Of a DNA stretch of 52,000 nucleotides, positions 41,181 to 50,900 are shown in pieces; the first letter of the stretch is position 1, and each line of letters starts with the position of its first letter. The position numbers and the translations under genes were made by a program. Below the pieces are notes generated by a model. That model was not told the DNA's origin. It searched no databases and was given only the letters and a program-made list of their open reading frames with translations. Origin of the DNA: Corallochytrium limacisporum (taxonomy: Eukaryota; Opisthokonta); NCBI GenBank assembly GCA_002811645.1, contig PDIP01000049.1:1-52000 (forward strand), in the 5' to 3' direction.

Positions 41181-43634
41181 ATGCCTGACACGTTCATGTT
41201 ATCAACACAGAATTCGATGGGGCTCGGTGTTAGCCAGCACACTATACCAGAAGTGCAGCCATCCCAAACTCGACGACTACCCAAGAAGTATCTGATGCGC
41301 ATCCAACAGTCCGGATGGTCCCTGCGTCCGACGGCATCGACTTTCTTTGCGGAACGTCTCAATGACCTGCCCGAAGAGAGCCGGATAGAGTTTGTGGATC
41401 TGGTGCTGGAGAAGCTCGGGACCTCTAACATTCTTAAGCATGACTCTAGATTGGGCAAGGCTAAGGTATTGGACTGGAAAGCCGTGAAACAGGCCATGGA
41501 GGAAGTGGTGGATGATCGAGAGGCAACCATGAAAGTTATTGATGCCGACACAGCCGACATCTCTGCGTTCACTCGGCAGGAAAAGGTCAAAACCTTCCGC
41601 CTTGTCGACACCTTTGCACTGAAACGCATGGTATTTAACAAGGACAGACGGACTTTTGTACCGGCACAACCCCTGAAGAGCGGATCCTCTCTTCTCCTTG
41701 GAGATGCAGCCGACCGGCCGCGCACTTTTCGGGACCGCTTCGACCTTTTGCTGTCCAAGGTCTTCCGCCTTCCACAGTTCCGCAAGGAAGGCTTGCCATA
41801 CTCTACAAACAGCAGCAGCGAAGATACTGATAAGGGGACAGTCGTTGGGAATGATGGTGGAGTGGATCGCAAGTTTACTCTCACTCCGTTGGAGGCGGTG
41901 GCCGGCACGGAAGCGGGCAAGTTGATTTACGTTTTTGGCATGCTCGCGCGCAACATGGAAACAGGCAGCGGTTTGTGCCTGGAGAGTCCACTGGCCCGCG
42001 TGCCCATTGTGCTGGCTGAGGACATGGTCATGAGCCAAAATCTATTCTACCACGGCTGTTTTGTGCTGTGTTCTGGCATTGTGCGTGGTGGTCAGTTGAT
42101 TGTGGGCGACATGACCATGCCCGGTGCCGAGTCGCGAGACGAATCCATACGCTACTATCGCACTGTAGACTTCACTGGGGGCGAGCGGACGTTCCAGGGC
42201 GGACGATACGAAGAGCTCCTTGGACAGGAGCAGCGCCTGGATGTGGAAGTCACGGTGTTTAGTGACTTTACTCTCGATGATCCGCAGGTCCTGGAACGCT
42301 TCGAAGGCCTTCTCCATCGTTGGGAGGAGATGGATCTGCCTGGCCCAGACGTGTATATTTTTTGCGGTCCATTCCTGTCCACGAACAGTGGTATGTCCGT
42401 TGGGAACATTTCTGCCAGGCACGACCGACACCACGCCATGCACCGCCTGCAGAAGGCCTTGGCACACTTTGGACGGCTGCTGGACCGCCATAAGAGTCTG
42501 ATCCAGGACGTCAAAATGTACTATGTGCCCGCCATGAGCGACCCGGGCATGGGCTCTGTCATGCCCCGGCCTCCAATTCCTGCTTTCGTGACCGAACAGT
42601 TCCGCAAGAAGTTTCCTACCGCCGAATTTACTACCAATCCGTGCCGTATCCGTTGGATGACACAGGAAATCGTTGTGGTGCGGCATGACACATTCAACCG
42701 CTTACGTCGTAATGTTAAGATTAAGACCACTGCGGACGACTCCATGACAGAAGCTGACGACGGAGAGCAACTGTGGGGTGATCAGGACAGTCGATGGTTT
42801 GCCAAGACCGTGCTTGACCAAGCAGATTGCGTGCCCTTGCCATCTGCTTTGCGTCCAACCTACTGGAATCTCGACCACACTCTATGGTTGTACCCCTTGC
42901 CGGACGTTGTCATTACCGCGGATAACACGGAGAGCTTCCACTTCAAGTATTACGACACTTCTGTTGTGAACCCGGGACCGTTCAATCGTGGAGACCATGA
43001 CTTTGTAAACTATCTCGCTGCAGCGCGGACAATGCAACAGATGACTGCCTCTGTAGATGCCCAGTTGCAAACAGATAATGGTATGGATACACAGCAACGG
43101 GAGCAACAGCAATCAGCTGCGGTCACGGTGGTAGCAAATAAGGAGAACATTGAGCCCACTTATTCTGCCGCTGCAACTATCGCTATCGACGATGATGGAC
43201 ATAGGGGGTTGAACGATGCCATGGACGTTGAAGAGGAGGAAATCCAGCCACAGAAAACGAGCCTGTCCTCACAGAACCAGAGACCCTCAGAACGGGGTAG
43301 TGCCGTAGACGCCGGTAACGACGATGGCTTCAGTTCCATGCAGAATCAGGAACACCTGGTGATTCCTGAGACACAACGTCTGGACACGGAATCAATGGAA
43401 ACACAGCAGGAGGAAGGAGAAGTAAATTCAATCACACACGCTGAAGTGAATCGATCCGCGAACTCTATCCAATCATTCACCCAGGAATTCGGGGATGGCA
43501 CTGCTCCGCAAGCCCCGCCTGCCGTTTCCACCCCCAATGAAACATGTGTAGACAATGCGGAGAGTCTTCATCAGCTGCCAAAAGGGCCATCACTTGACGA
43601 TATCATTGACGATGATGACGACGAGGACGAGTGA
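41181..43634 (+). CDS. POLE2: DNA polymerase epsilon subunit B (POLE2/Dpb2)
   Basis: Non-catalytic second subunit of the leading-strand replicase, which also joins Pol epsilon to the CMG helicase. The N-terminal helical domain (about 30-120) is followed by an OB fold (CFVLCSGIVRGGQLIVGDM near 295) and a calcineurin-like phosphoesterase fold (about 340-610). Diagnostic stretches are GSVMPRPPIPAFVTEQFRKK, TTNPCRIRWMTQEIVVVRHD (about 484-503) and the PTYWNLDHTLWLYPLPDVV block; all align with human POLE2. The metal ligands of true phosphoesterases are not conserved in this family. After about residue 615 comes an acidic, Gln/Ser/Glu-rich tail of about 200 residues ending in a poly-Asp run, absent from human POLE2. 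It may be disordered. Confidence 0.95.
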   Translation: MPDTFMLSTQNSMGLGVSQHTIPEVQPSQTRRLPKKYLMRIQQSGWSLRPTASTFFAERLNDLPEESRIEFVDLVLEKLGTSNILKHDSRLGKAKVLDWKAVKQAMEEVVDDREATMKVIDADTADISAFTRQEKVKTFRLVDTFALKRMVFNKDRRTFVPAQPLKSGSSLLLGDAADRPRTFRDRFDLLLSKVFRLPQFRKEGLPYSTNSSSEDTDKGTVVGNDGGVDRKFTLTPLEAVAGTEAGKLIYVFGMLARNMETGSGLCLESPLARVPIVLAEDMVMSQNLFYHGCFVLCSGIVRGGQLIVGDMTMPGAESRDESIRYYRTVDFTGGERTFQGGRYEELLGQEQRLDVEVTVFSDFTLDDPQVLERFEGLLHRWEEMDLPGPDVYIFCGPFLSTNSGMSVGNISARHDRHHAMHRLQKALAHFGRLLDRHKSLIQDVKMYYVPAMSDPGMGSVMPRPPIPAFVTEQFRKKFPTAEFTTNPCRIRWMTQEIVVVRHDTFNRLRRNVKIKTTADDSMTEADDGEQLWGDQDSRWFAKTVLDQADCVPLPSALRPTYWNLDHTLWLYPLPDVVITADNTESFHFKYYDTSVVNPGPFNRGDHDFVNYLAAARTMQQMTASVDAQLQTDNGMDTQQREQQQSAAVTVVANKENIEPTYSAAATIAIDDDGHRGLNDAMDVEEEEIQPQKTSLSSQNQRPSERGSAVDAGNDDGFSSMQNQEHLVIPETQRLDTESMETQQEEGEVNSITHAEVNRSANSIQSFTQEFGDGTAPQAPPAVSTPNETCVDNAESLHQLPKGPSLDDIIDDDDDEDE

Positions 43635-44628
43635 AAAAATCGATCATTTCCACAGAGAACCCAATTAAACCATTGCCACCACAACTGGTTCGATGTAACC
43701 ACCACAACGTAGCTAGAGAGTCCCGCAGGATTGACCTGCAAAAGCAGCCTCACCCGCGGGCATCCGTGTATCTTCCAACAGTCTCGCTCCAAGTCGAGAA
43801 CTCTACTGGACTTGGAGAAGAAACCTTTCCCGACACTTCCGTGCCCCTCCCCGCCTCTGCTCGAGCTCGTCACTGAGGGCGCCACTGAACTGGTCCTGTA
43901 CGGCCACACAGCAACAGCCCCCCGGCCAACCGCACCAGAACCAACTCAACCCCCCCAAATTCTCTCTTCCCGCTTGTTCCAGAAGCCACTCTCCCGGTGT
44001 GGAGAAATTTTCCGCAAAACTAAACTTTTCACACTCACTGTGCGGCACACTGTGCCAAGACCCCCCCTCCACCGCGCGCATCCCTTCCCTCTTCTGCACT
44101 CAATTGCGGTTGTGAGGGGGACCGACAAAGTTTTCGCAGGTGCGCCTCCCTCGTTCAACCCACACCGCGCAAGGGCTAAAGACCAGGGGCCTCGCGGCGA
44201 AAGCAGCTGGGCGTGAAGGGAACCCGGGGACCCGCGGTTCGTTTTTTGAAAGAGAAGGGAGAAGGAGGGGGGAGGGAAGTGCGGGTCTCGCCGACACGAC
44301 TCGGTGGCACACTGGACTGGTGGCTGAGTGGGCCAATCCTCTCCTGTCCGTGCCGGAGGTATTTCGGAAAGCGTAAGCTTGGATGCTTGAGTTCAGTTGT
44401 TGTGTATACAGGCCTTTGTCTTTTGCTGATGGATCTGTGCGTTTGATAGGAGACGCCTGTAATGGACAGTCCCTTTCAAGGAAGGATAGAGTCAGCTGAG
44501 GGCTTTTTACCCAATAGTGGAGGAAACGAGAAAACATTGCAAGTGCCCTCAACAGTTCCATACCACATATCCATTTTAGCGAAGTTGTTGCAATTGAGGT
44601 ACGGAAGTTTACATGAGCAAGAGTAGTA
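43635..44628. other. Tandem spacer between POLE2 and CLPB genes
   Basis: 994 bases, C/T-rich in the middle (43900-44090) and purine-rich near 44240-44280. The open frames on both strands are Pro- or Arg-rich without family match. No gene supported. Confidence 0.6.
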
Positions 44629-46725
44629 ATGATTTCTCGCATCGGTTTGCGTAATATGCGGCGGGTGCGAGTATCACCTGCCACCCAACGGTTCTTTCAG
44701 ACCTGCTCCTCGGGCCCAACTGGAAAAAGCGCTGTCCGGGCCACAATGACTAAGGCAGCGGCAGTGGGCACCGTCGTACTTATTGGTACTTTGCCAACGG
44801 CACTGTTCTACTCTGGTGCCTGGCAACCTACAGCAGACCATTACCGCTCGCTGATCGACCGCCTGGGTTTGCTTAAGGAAGCGCAGTGTTTGCCACGGCA
44901 GATCCGCAATCCTAGTGAAGTATTTCCCTTGGTGCAGACAAGAAATTCACAGCAATTACAGTATTTCCTGGACAGCATGCGAAACGACGAGGGTGATGAG
45001 GCCGTGAAGAAGGCAGTGAACACCAGGCACAAGCTCGGATGGGTTCCCTTGCATATTGCTTGTATCAATGGTGACCACAAGTGTGTGGACATTCTACTGG
45101 ACGCAGGTGCTAACCCGGACGAAGTGGATGAGTATCGTCTGCCAGGACCAGGCAATCGCAGTCCCAACAAACCACGTGACGACCGCTTGACAAATGCTAA
45201 CCATGGTCACCACACATTCGGCAACACCATGGAGATAATGCGCATCCGTATCAACGAATTTTCCAAGATTGTGCATCCCCAGACCAACACTCAGGGCTTT
45301 ACACCGCTCCACTATGCGGTCCTCAGCAACGAACCGCGAGTGGTGGAGAGTCTGCTGGCTGCAGGTGCGGATCCGACGATGAAGGACGACGAGGGTCATC
45401 AGGCCTTGGCGTATGCCGAGGACAGTGGCGTGAGCTCTGAAGGTCTGAAAATTGCTGAACTCCTCCGGCACGGCGAGGAGCAATTCTTATGGCTCAAGGA
45501 AGCCCGGGACAAGGAATTGCGGCGCAAGTACCCGCTCGAGCAGAGATTGCGTGAGGATTTCATTGGCCAACTGGGACCTATCCAGGCAGTCAGCGGTGCC
45601 ATCCGCCGGCGAGAAAACGGTTGGCATGACGAAGACCATCCTCTGGTCTTCCTGTTTCTGGGATCCTCTGGCATAGGCAAGACTGAATTGGCTAAGCGCA
45701 TTGCTAACTACTACCACAAGGGCGATCCCAAAGGCTTCATTCGCATTGACATGAGCGAGTTTCAGACCCGGCATGAAGTGGCGAAATTCATTGGCAGTCC
45801 TCCGGGATACGTCGGCCACGAAGAAGGCGGGCAGCTTACAGAGAAATTACGCCAGTGCCCAAATGCAGTGGTTCTGCTGGACGAGGTGGAGAAGTGCCAC
45901 CCCGATATTCTGACTATCATGCTCCAGCTCTTTGACGAAGGCCGACTGACGGACGGCAAGGGCCAGACCATTGACTGCAAAGACGCTGTATTTGTTATGA
46001 CATCCAATTTGGCTTCAGATCACATAGCTGAACATGGAATGGATCTACGACGAATGGCTATGGAGCGCAAGAGAGCGCATTTCGTGGGTAGAAATGCGTC
46101 TAGTCAAAGTAACCGCACCACCGCTGCCGTTGGTACTCTTCAGGACGAACTTAACAAGGACAAGGATCACCAGCACCCGGTAACAGGCGCGCAACAGCAG
46201 GTAGACATTGATGGAGAGAGTGCCGGTATCACCGAAGTAAGCAAAAGCTTTCGTGAACAGATTGTGATGCCCATTCTGAAGGCTCATTTCCAGCGTGACG
46301 AATTCCTAGGACGTATTGATGAGATCCTTTACTTCTTACCATTCAGTGACGCCGAAGTGCACCAGCTGGTCACTCTTGAACTCGACCGTTGGAACCGCAA
46401 GGCCGCAGAACGGCACGGCATGAGCCTCACCTGGGACCCGCACGTGGTTACTGCCCTTGCGGATGACTACAACGTTCACTACGGCGCCCGGAGCATCAAA
46501 CACGCTGTCGGCCGGCGCGTCATTAACCAACTGGCTCACGCGCACGAAATGGACGTGCTCAAGAAGGGATCAGAGGTTCATATCTACCTAAAAGACGACA
46601 AGATCCACTTGCGAGTAACCAATCGCGGCGACGACGGCCAGTCTGGAGGCAATGGCGGTTTCACGAGCTGGTTCTCTTCCCGTAATAACAAAAAAGCCAA
46701 GTCTCAGCCCGTGGAAGTAAATTAG
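44629..46725 (+). CDS. CLPB: Mitochondrial ankyrin-CLPB (SKD3) AAA+ disaggregase
   Basis: ATP-driven protein disaggregase of the mitochondrial intermembrane space. A basic presequence (1-30) is followed by a hydrophobic segment (about 44-64), fitting import and intermembrane-space sorting. Two ankyrin repeats are visible: GWVPLHIACINGDHKCVDIL (about 138-170) and GFTPLHYAVLSNEPRVVESL (about 223-256). The single AAA+ domain has Walker A GSSGIGKT (345-352), pore loop PPGYVGHEEGG (about 391-401), Walker B with D418-E419 and sensor-1 TSN. A ClpB-type C-terminal lid follows, with YNVHYGARSIKH (arginine sensor). Its 698 residues nearly equal the 707 of human CLPB, and the whole core is almost collinear with it. 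It is not yeast Hsp78 or Hsp104, which have two AAA domains and no ankyrins. This orthologue points to Holozoa. Confidence 0.97.
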   Translation: MISRIGLRNMRRVRVSPATQRFFQTCSSGPTGKSAVRATMTKAAAVGTVVLIGTLPTALFYSGAWQPTADHYRSLIDRLGLLKEAQCLPRQIRNPSEVFPLVQTRNSQQLQYFLDSMRNDEGDEAVKKAVNTRHKLGWVPLHIACINGDHKCVDILLDAGANPDEVDEYRLPGPGNRSPNKPRDDRLTNANHGHHTFGNTMEIMRIRINEFSKIVHPQTNTQGFTPLHYAVLSNEPRVVESLLAAGADPTMKDDEGHQALAYAEDSGVSSEGLKIAELLRHGEEQFLWLKEARDKELRRKYPLEQRLREDFIGQLGPIQAVSGAIRRRENGWHDEDHPLVFLFLGSSGIGKTELAKRIANYYHKGDPKGFIRIDMSEFQTRHEVAKFIGSPPGYVGHEEGGQLTEKLRQCPNAVVLLDEVEKCHPDILTIMLQLFDEGRLTDGKGQTIDCKDAVFVMTSNLASDHIAEHGMDLRRMAMERKRAHFVGRNASSQSNRTTAAVGTLQDELNKDKDHQHPVTGAQQQVDIDGESAGITEVSKSFREQIVMPILKAHFQRDEFLGRIDEILYFLPFSDAEVHQLVTLELDRWNRKAAERHGMSLTWDPHVVTALADDYNVHYGARSIKHAVGRRVINQLAHAHEMDVLKKGSEVHIYLKDDKIHLRVTNRGDDGQSGGNGGFTSWFSSRNNKKAKSQPVEVN

Positions 46726-46967
46726 AAAATGATAACTAAACATGATAAAGAAGGAGGGATTCGAGCAAAGCGTCTCTCCTGCAACCATACCCGACGATGA
46801 GTCCACAATTCCCCGATTGAAGTGCGAATGACATTTTGGTGTTTTGTTTACATTACTATATTTACGTCTCTCCCTTTAAGCCTTCGACAATGAAAGGAGG
46901 GGCGAGTTTGCGTCCGCCAGTGTTGTTGAGTGTACAAAAAAAGTCAAGAAAACAGCCATCGGTTGCT

Positions 46968-47957
46968 TTACTCTCCCAGAGCCTGCTTGCGCTCATCCCG
47001 CAACTCATCTTCAGTGGCCTTCATCTTCTGCCTGCTGAAGTCATCAATTTCCAGACCCTGCACAATCTCGTAGGTGCCGTTCTTGGTCTTCACTGGGTAA
47101 GAGTAGACGATGCCCGGAGCAATACCATAGGATCCGTCCGAGGGTACGCCCATGCTCACCCATTCGCCTTCGGGGGTGCCCAAGAACCAGCTGCGCATGT
47201 GGTTTGCAGTGGCATTGGCAGCAGACATGGCGGAACTGAGCTTGCGGGCCTTGATGATGGCGGCACCGCGCTGCTGCACGCACTTGATGAACTCACCTTG
47301 CAGGAAGGCATCGTCATTGATGGCCTCCTTGATCGGCTTGGCAACACCACCGATCTCGACGGTGCCGTGAGACACGTCGGGATACTGTGTGCTGGAGTGG
47401 TTACCCCAGATAATGACGTTCTTGACCTGGTTAACGGGCACGTTGCAGCGCATAGCAACCTGAGCAGCAGCGCGGTTGTGGTCGAGGCGGGTCAGGGCAG
47501 TGAAGTTCTCCTTGGGGATGGAGGGGGCGTTCTTTGAGGCAATCATGGCGTTGGTGTTGGCCGGGTTGCCGACGACGACGACCTTCACAGTCTTCTTGGC
47601 GACAGCATCAAGGGCCTTACCCTGGCCTTCGAAAATGTTAGCGTTGGCCTTGAGCAGATCCTTACGCTCCATACCTTCCTTACGGGGCATGGCACCGACC
47701 AGCATGGCGGCGTCGAGATCCTTGAAGGCAACCATGGGATCGGTACAGGGGGTGATCTCGCGCAGCAGAGGGAGGGCGCAGTCACGCAGCTCCATAATTA
47801 CTCCCTCGAGTGCGGAGGCCATCATGGGGAGATCGAGCAGGCGCAGGTTGACAGGCTGGTCGTCACCAAAGGCAAGGCCCTTGCCGACAGCAATGACCAG
47901 CGAGTAGGCGATCTGGCCAGCGGCACCGGTAACGCAAACGTTGATGGGGTCCTTCAT
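46968..47957 (-). CDS. MDH1: Cytosolic malate dehydrogenase (MDH1 type)
   Basis: NAD-dependent interconversion of malate and oxaloacetate in the cytosol, part of the malate-aspartate shuttle. The Rossmann motif [11 protein letters not shown] is at about 10-20. The substrate-binding segment [13 protein letters not shown] carries the active-site Arg residues. [10 protein letters not shown] is the conserved Asn region. [13 protein letters not shown] contains the catalytic His. Its 329 residues match MDH1 (about 330), and no targeting sequence is visible at either end. Codon choice is strongly biased toward C-ending codons, and far less varied than in the neighbouring genes, consistent with high expression. 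It converges on the CLPB gene over 242 bases. Confidence 0.97.
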   Translation of the reverse strand: MKDPINVCVTGAAGQIAYSLVIAVGKGLAFGDDQPVNLRLLDLPMMASALEGVIMELRDCALPLLREITPCTDPMVAFKDLDAAMLVGAMPRKEGMERKDLLKANANIFEGQGKALDAVAKKTVKVVVVGNPANTNAMIASKNAPSIPKENFTALTRLDHNRAAAQVAMRCNVPVNQVKNVIIWGNHSSTQYPDVSHGTVEIGGVAKPIKEAINDDAFLQGEFIKCVQQRGAAIIKARKLSSAMSAANATANHMRSWFLGTPEGEWVSMGVPSDGSYGIAPGIVYSYPVKTKNGTYEIVQGLEIDDFSRQKMKATEDELRDERKQALGE

Positions 47958-50900
47958 TGTAGATTATTGGTTGGAACGAATAGGAAACAAACGTGTCGGG
48001 ATGTCAAACTAGGTTAGTCCGAGCTGTGTTACTTCCTCAAAATCCGTTTACACGTGATAAAGACCAGTCACACTCAAATAGCCACACCTGCTCCAAGACA
48101 TTAGGTGATGACCACGTCAACTTTTGGGCGCAGCCATCCTCTCCAACACGGCCTGAAATCTGTCTCAAGCAGTTACAAACGCTGCACGGGATTGAGAGAT
48201 CACATGGAAATAGAGGCTGCCAACTGAGAAAACAAAAGGAGTGCCAACACTCCAAGGCTTCTTGTTATCGCCGACAATCCCTCCCGGCGATCCGCGCAGA
48301 GTCACTTGGGCACTAAGGCTGCCCTGTCCTGAATTCCAAAAAAAGCACACGTACTCACCACCACCCTTTCGAGTTAAAGTGACCTGCCGAATGATGAGCC
48401 ATCAGAGCCAACTCCCGGGCACGGGAGGAAAACGGGACGGAAGCTTTACTCTAGTCCGTTTCTTGTGTTGTTGCGATGGCTTTGGATAAACAATGGACCA
48501 CTGCGGAGTTATTCCAATTGCACGTTACCGGACCCACAACAGGTGCCAAACTGACGGGAGTCCAAACTCGAACGGCTCCCAGATTACGCCAACACAACAC
48601 CGCCCACCCACAACTCCTTGCAGTGTTCGAATCCCACAGCCACCAACCCCAAAAATACTTTGCTCAAAAACTCAAAGCGAGAGACGAGGGCAGAGCGCTC
48701 AGATCGCGTGGTGCTTTTCCACCAGCACTGACGTTCGCCCCGAGAATTGTGGGCGGGACTGGGCTCTCACCCGTGTTTCTTTTCGTTTCTTTCCCCCTTT
48801 TATTTTATTTTTTTTTTCGGGGTGAATAGAAAACACCAACAAAGGCACTGTGGCAGGCACTGGTTTCTTTAGGTGGTTCGGAAGCCGCCCGATGGTGTGT
48901 GTATAGCTCCCCCCATCCGCCCCCGGGGGGGGGGGCTTTTCGGTGCTGCGCTTTTGCCCCCCTTTTTGCTCTTCGGGTTTTTTCTTTCTCTTTTTCTTTT
49001 TTTTTTTCTTTGGGTCTTCCGTGTCTCACCTTCGGCTAATACGGACGGTCCTGGATGGAATGGGAAGCCTAGCGGGTCTGAGAGTATGATGTAGTGCCTG
49101 TGGTTGGTTGCAGTACCCAGGTCTCCCAATTGATACCATTTGTGCTGACTCGGTAGGGGGGGGGGTAAATAATGAGTTTGACGTGTATCGCCTCGCGACC
49201 CGCTCAGTGTGCCGGACACGGAGCTCTGGAGCAGAGGCCTCACGAGGAAAGCAAAAGAATGTGAACAGCTCGACACTAGACCTTCCGCACCGCTTCGCAC
49301 AACACGATGATGCTAACGGACGGACACATAGATTGTATATGTAGGAACAAGAAGGATGAGGCTGAGCCGCGATGGTATCTGTGCCTCAGATCAGTTGCAA
49401 TTCAAAGACTTCAGGGACGGAACGAGCAAAATTTCTTTTTTGTGGGGGGGGAGGGCCTAAGCACACACGGGGCTTGATTCTATTTTTGTCACAATTGCGT
49501 GGGTTGCTTTAAAATATGTCAGGATATTAAATGTTCATATTATAACTATTAATAAGAGATTAAACTCCGTTTACTCTAGATTTTACAAAAAGGTCAGTAT
49601 GTAAAATATTTACCTATCGACCCCCCCAGTCGGGCAGTTTTCTTGCTTTGTTCTGGCTAACAGCGGTTGGGCAATTCTAGCCATATCCTTACTATGCAGG
49701 AGCTGACCCCCGGGCGAGCCCCTGCGAAGCCACCCCCCACCTTCCCCAGCGGGGCCTGAGGTGCGAGAGGAGGGTCTCTACGTCACTGAGAGCCCCGTGG
49801 CGGGCCCTGAGCGCGGTTCTGGAGGTGGGGGTTGGTTGTAGCAGGCCTCAACGGTGTTGACGATGCCGGAGATGCCTGACGGGTATGTCCGTACATCATG
49901 CTGATAGAGCCTCCAGCCGTCCTCAGGGTGGTTAGTGAAGAACGGTTGGTTTGTTGGAAATCGCAGAGCTGTAGTGAGGAGATTATCTTTCTATATACAG
50001 ACCATCCGTTGCCCAGCCGAAGATTCAGTAATCGCAAACTTGGCTGACGGAGACCCGTCCGCAGTGAACGGTTTCAGGGGCCTTGGCATGCTAACGGCTG
50101 CGTGACTAGTCAGATTCTGAATGCATAAGGCTTCTAAGGATCTTTACACATTTTCTCCTCTGGCATCTTTAGTGGAAAATTCTAAGGGTAGCAAAAAGAT
50201 GGGTTAGTTGCTTTGTCCAAAAACAAATCAAAGTTGGATGGAAGAGACCAAGGCGGTTCCTACGATACTCATCTGTACACGATCTGAAAACCAAGGGAAA
50301 GGAAGGAAAGAGAAAAAACTGCATGCACAGTTGAGGTCGAAACCGCTCAGACATCCAAGGAAGTATTAACCCACATCGGTTCTCAGGCGACGCAACCGCG
50401 CGGGTTAAACGTCTCGAACCTCGAGTGGAAACTGCGAATAGAGGAATAGTCTTCAGCATCGCGGTGACCCGTGAATGTGCAAACAGTGCAGAGCTCTTTT
50501 TTGTTCCTTTCTTCTTCTCGTTCCCTTTTGAAGAAGTTCACGGATCGTATGCAAATGTCCGGATCGACAGGCGAACTCGCGACCATAGCTGGTCGTCAAA
50601 AACCGATTGTGCAGTACCTACCTATGCACTTCTGCTGAAAAGTGACCGTTCAGCGACAAAGATAATTAATTTTCAATGAAACATAAGGTGTGTCTAAAGG
50701 CGCCATAAAATTGCGAATAGAGTAATCAAAGAGGGTTAGCATTACAGTCTCCAAATACACAAGTCTTATAAGAACCATGCACGAGAGGAGAAACAAAGGA
50801 GAAGATCGTCAGCTGTGTAGACTTAAAGATTCCTTTTCTTTGTCAGAGCATACTGGCTTGGAATGACAAAAGTCATTCACGAGAGCAGTCATCTTGGTCG

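Noticed and set aside
44310-44410. GGTGGCTGAGTGG motif resembling a Leu/Ser tRNA A box
   Set aside because: No suitable B box or acceptor stem downstream.
48618-48640. tRNA-like TTCGAATCC box
   Set aside because: The flanking bases do not form a T-arm stem, and no D-arm or anticodon arm is placed correctly upstream.
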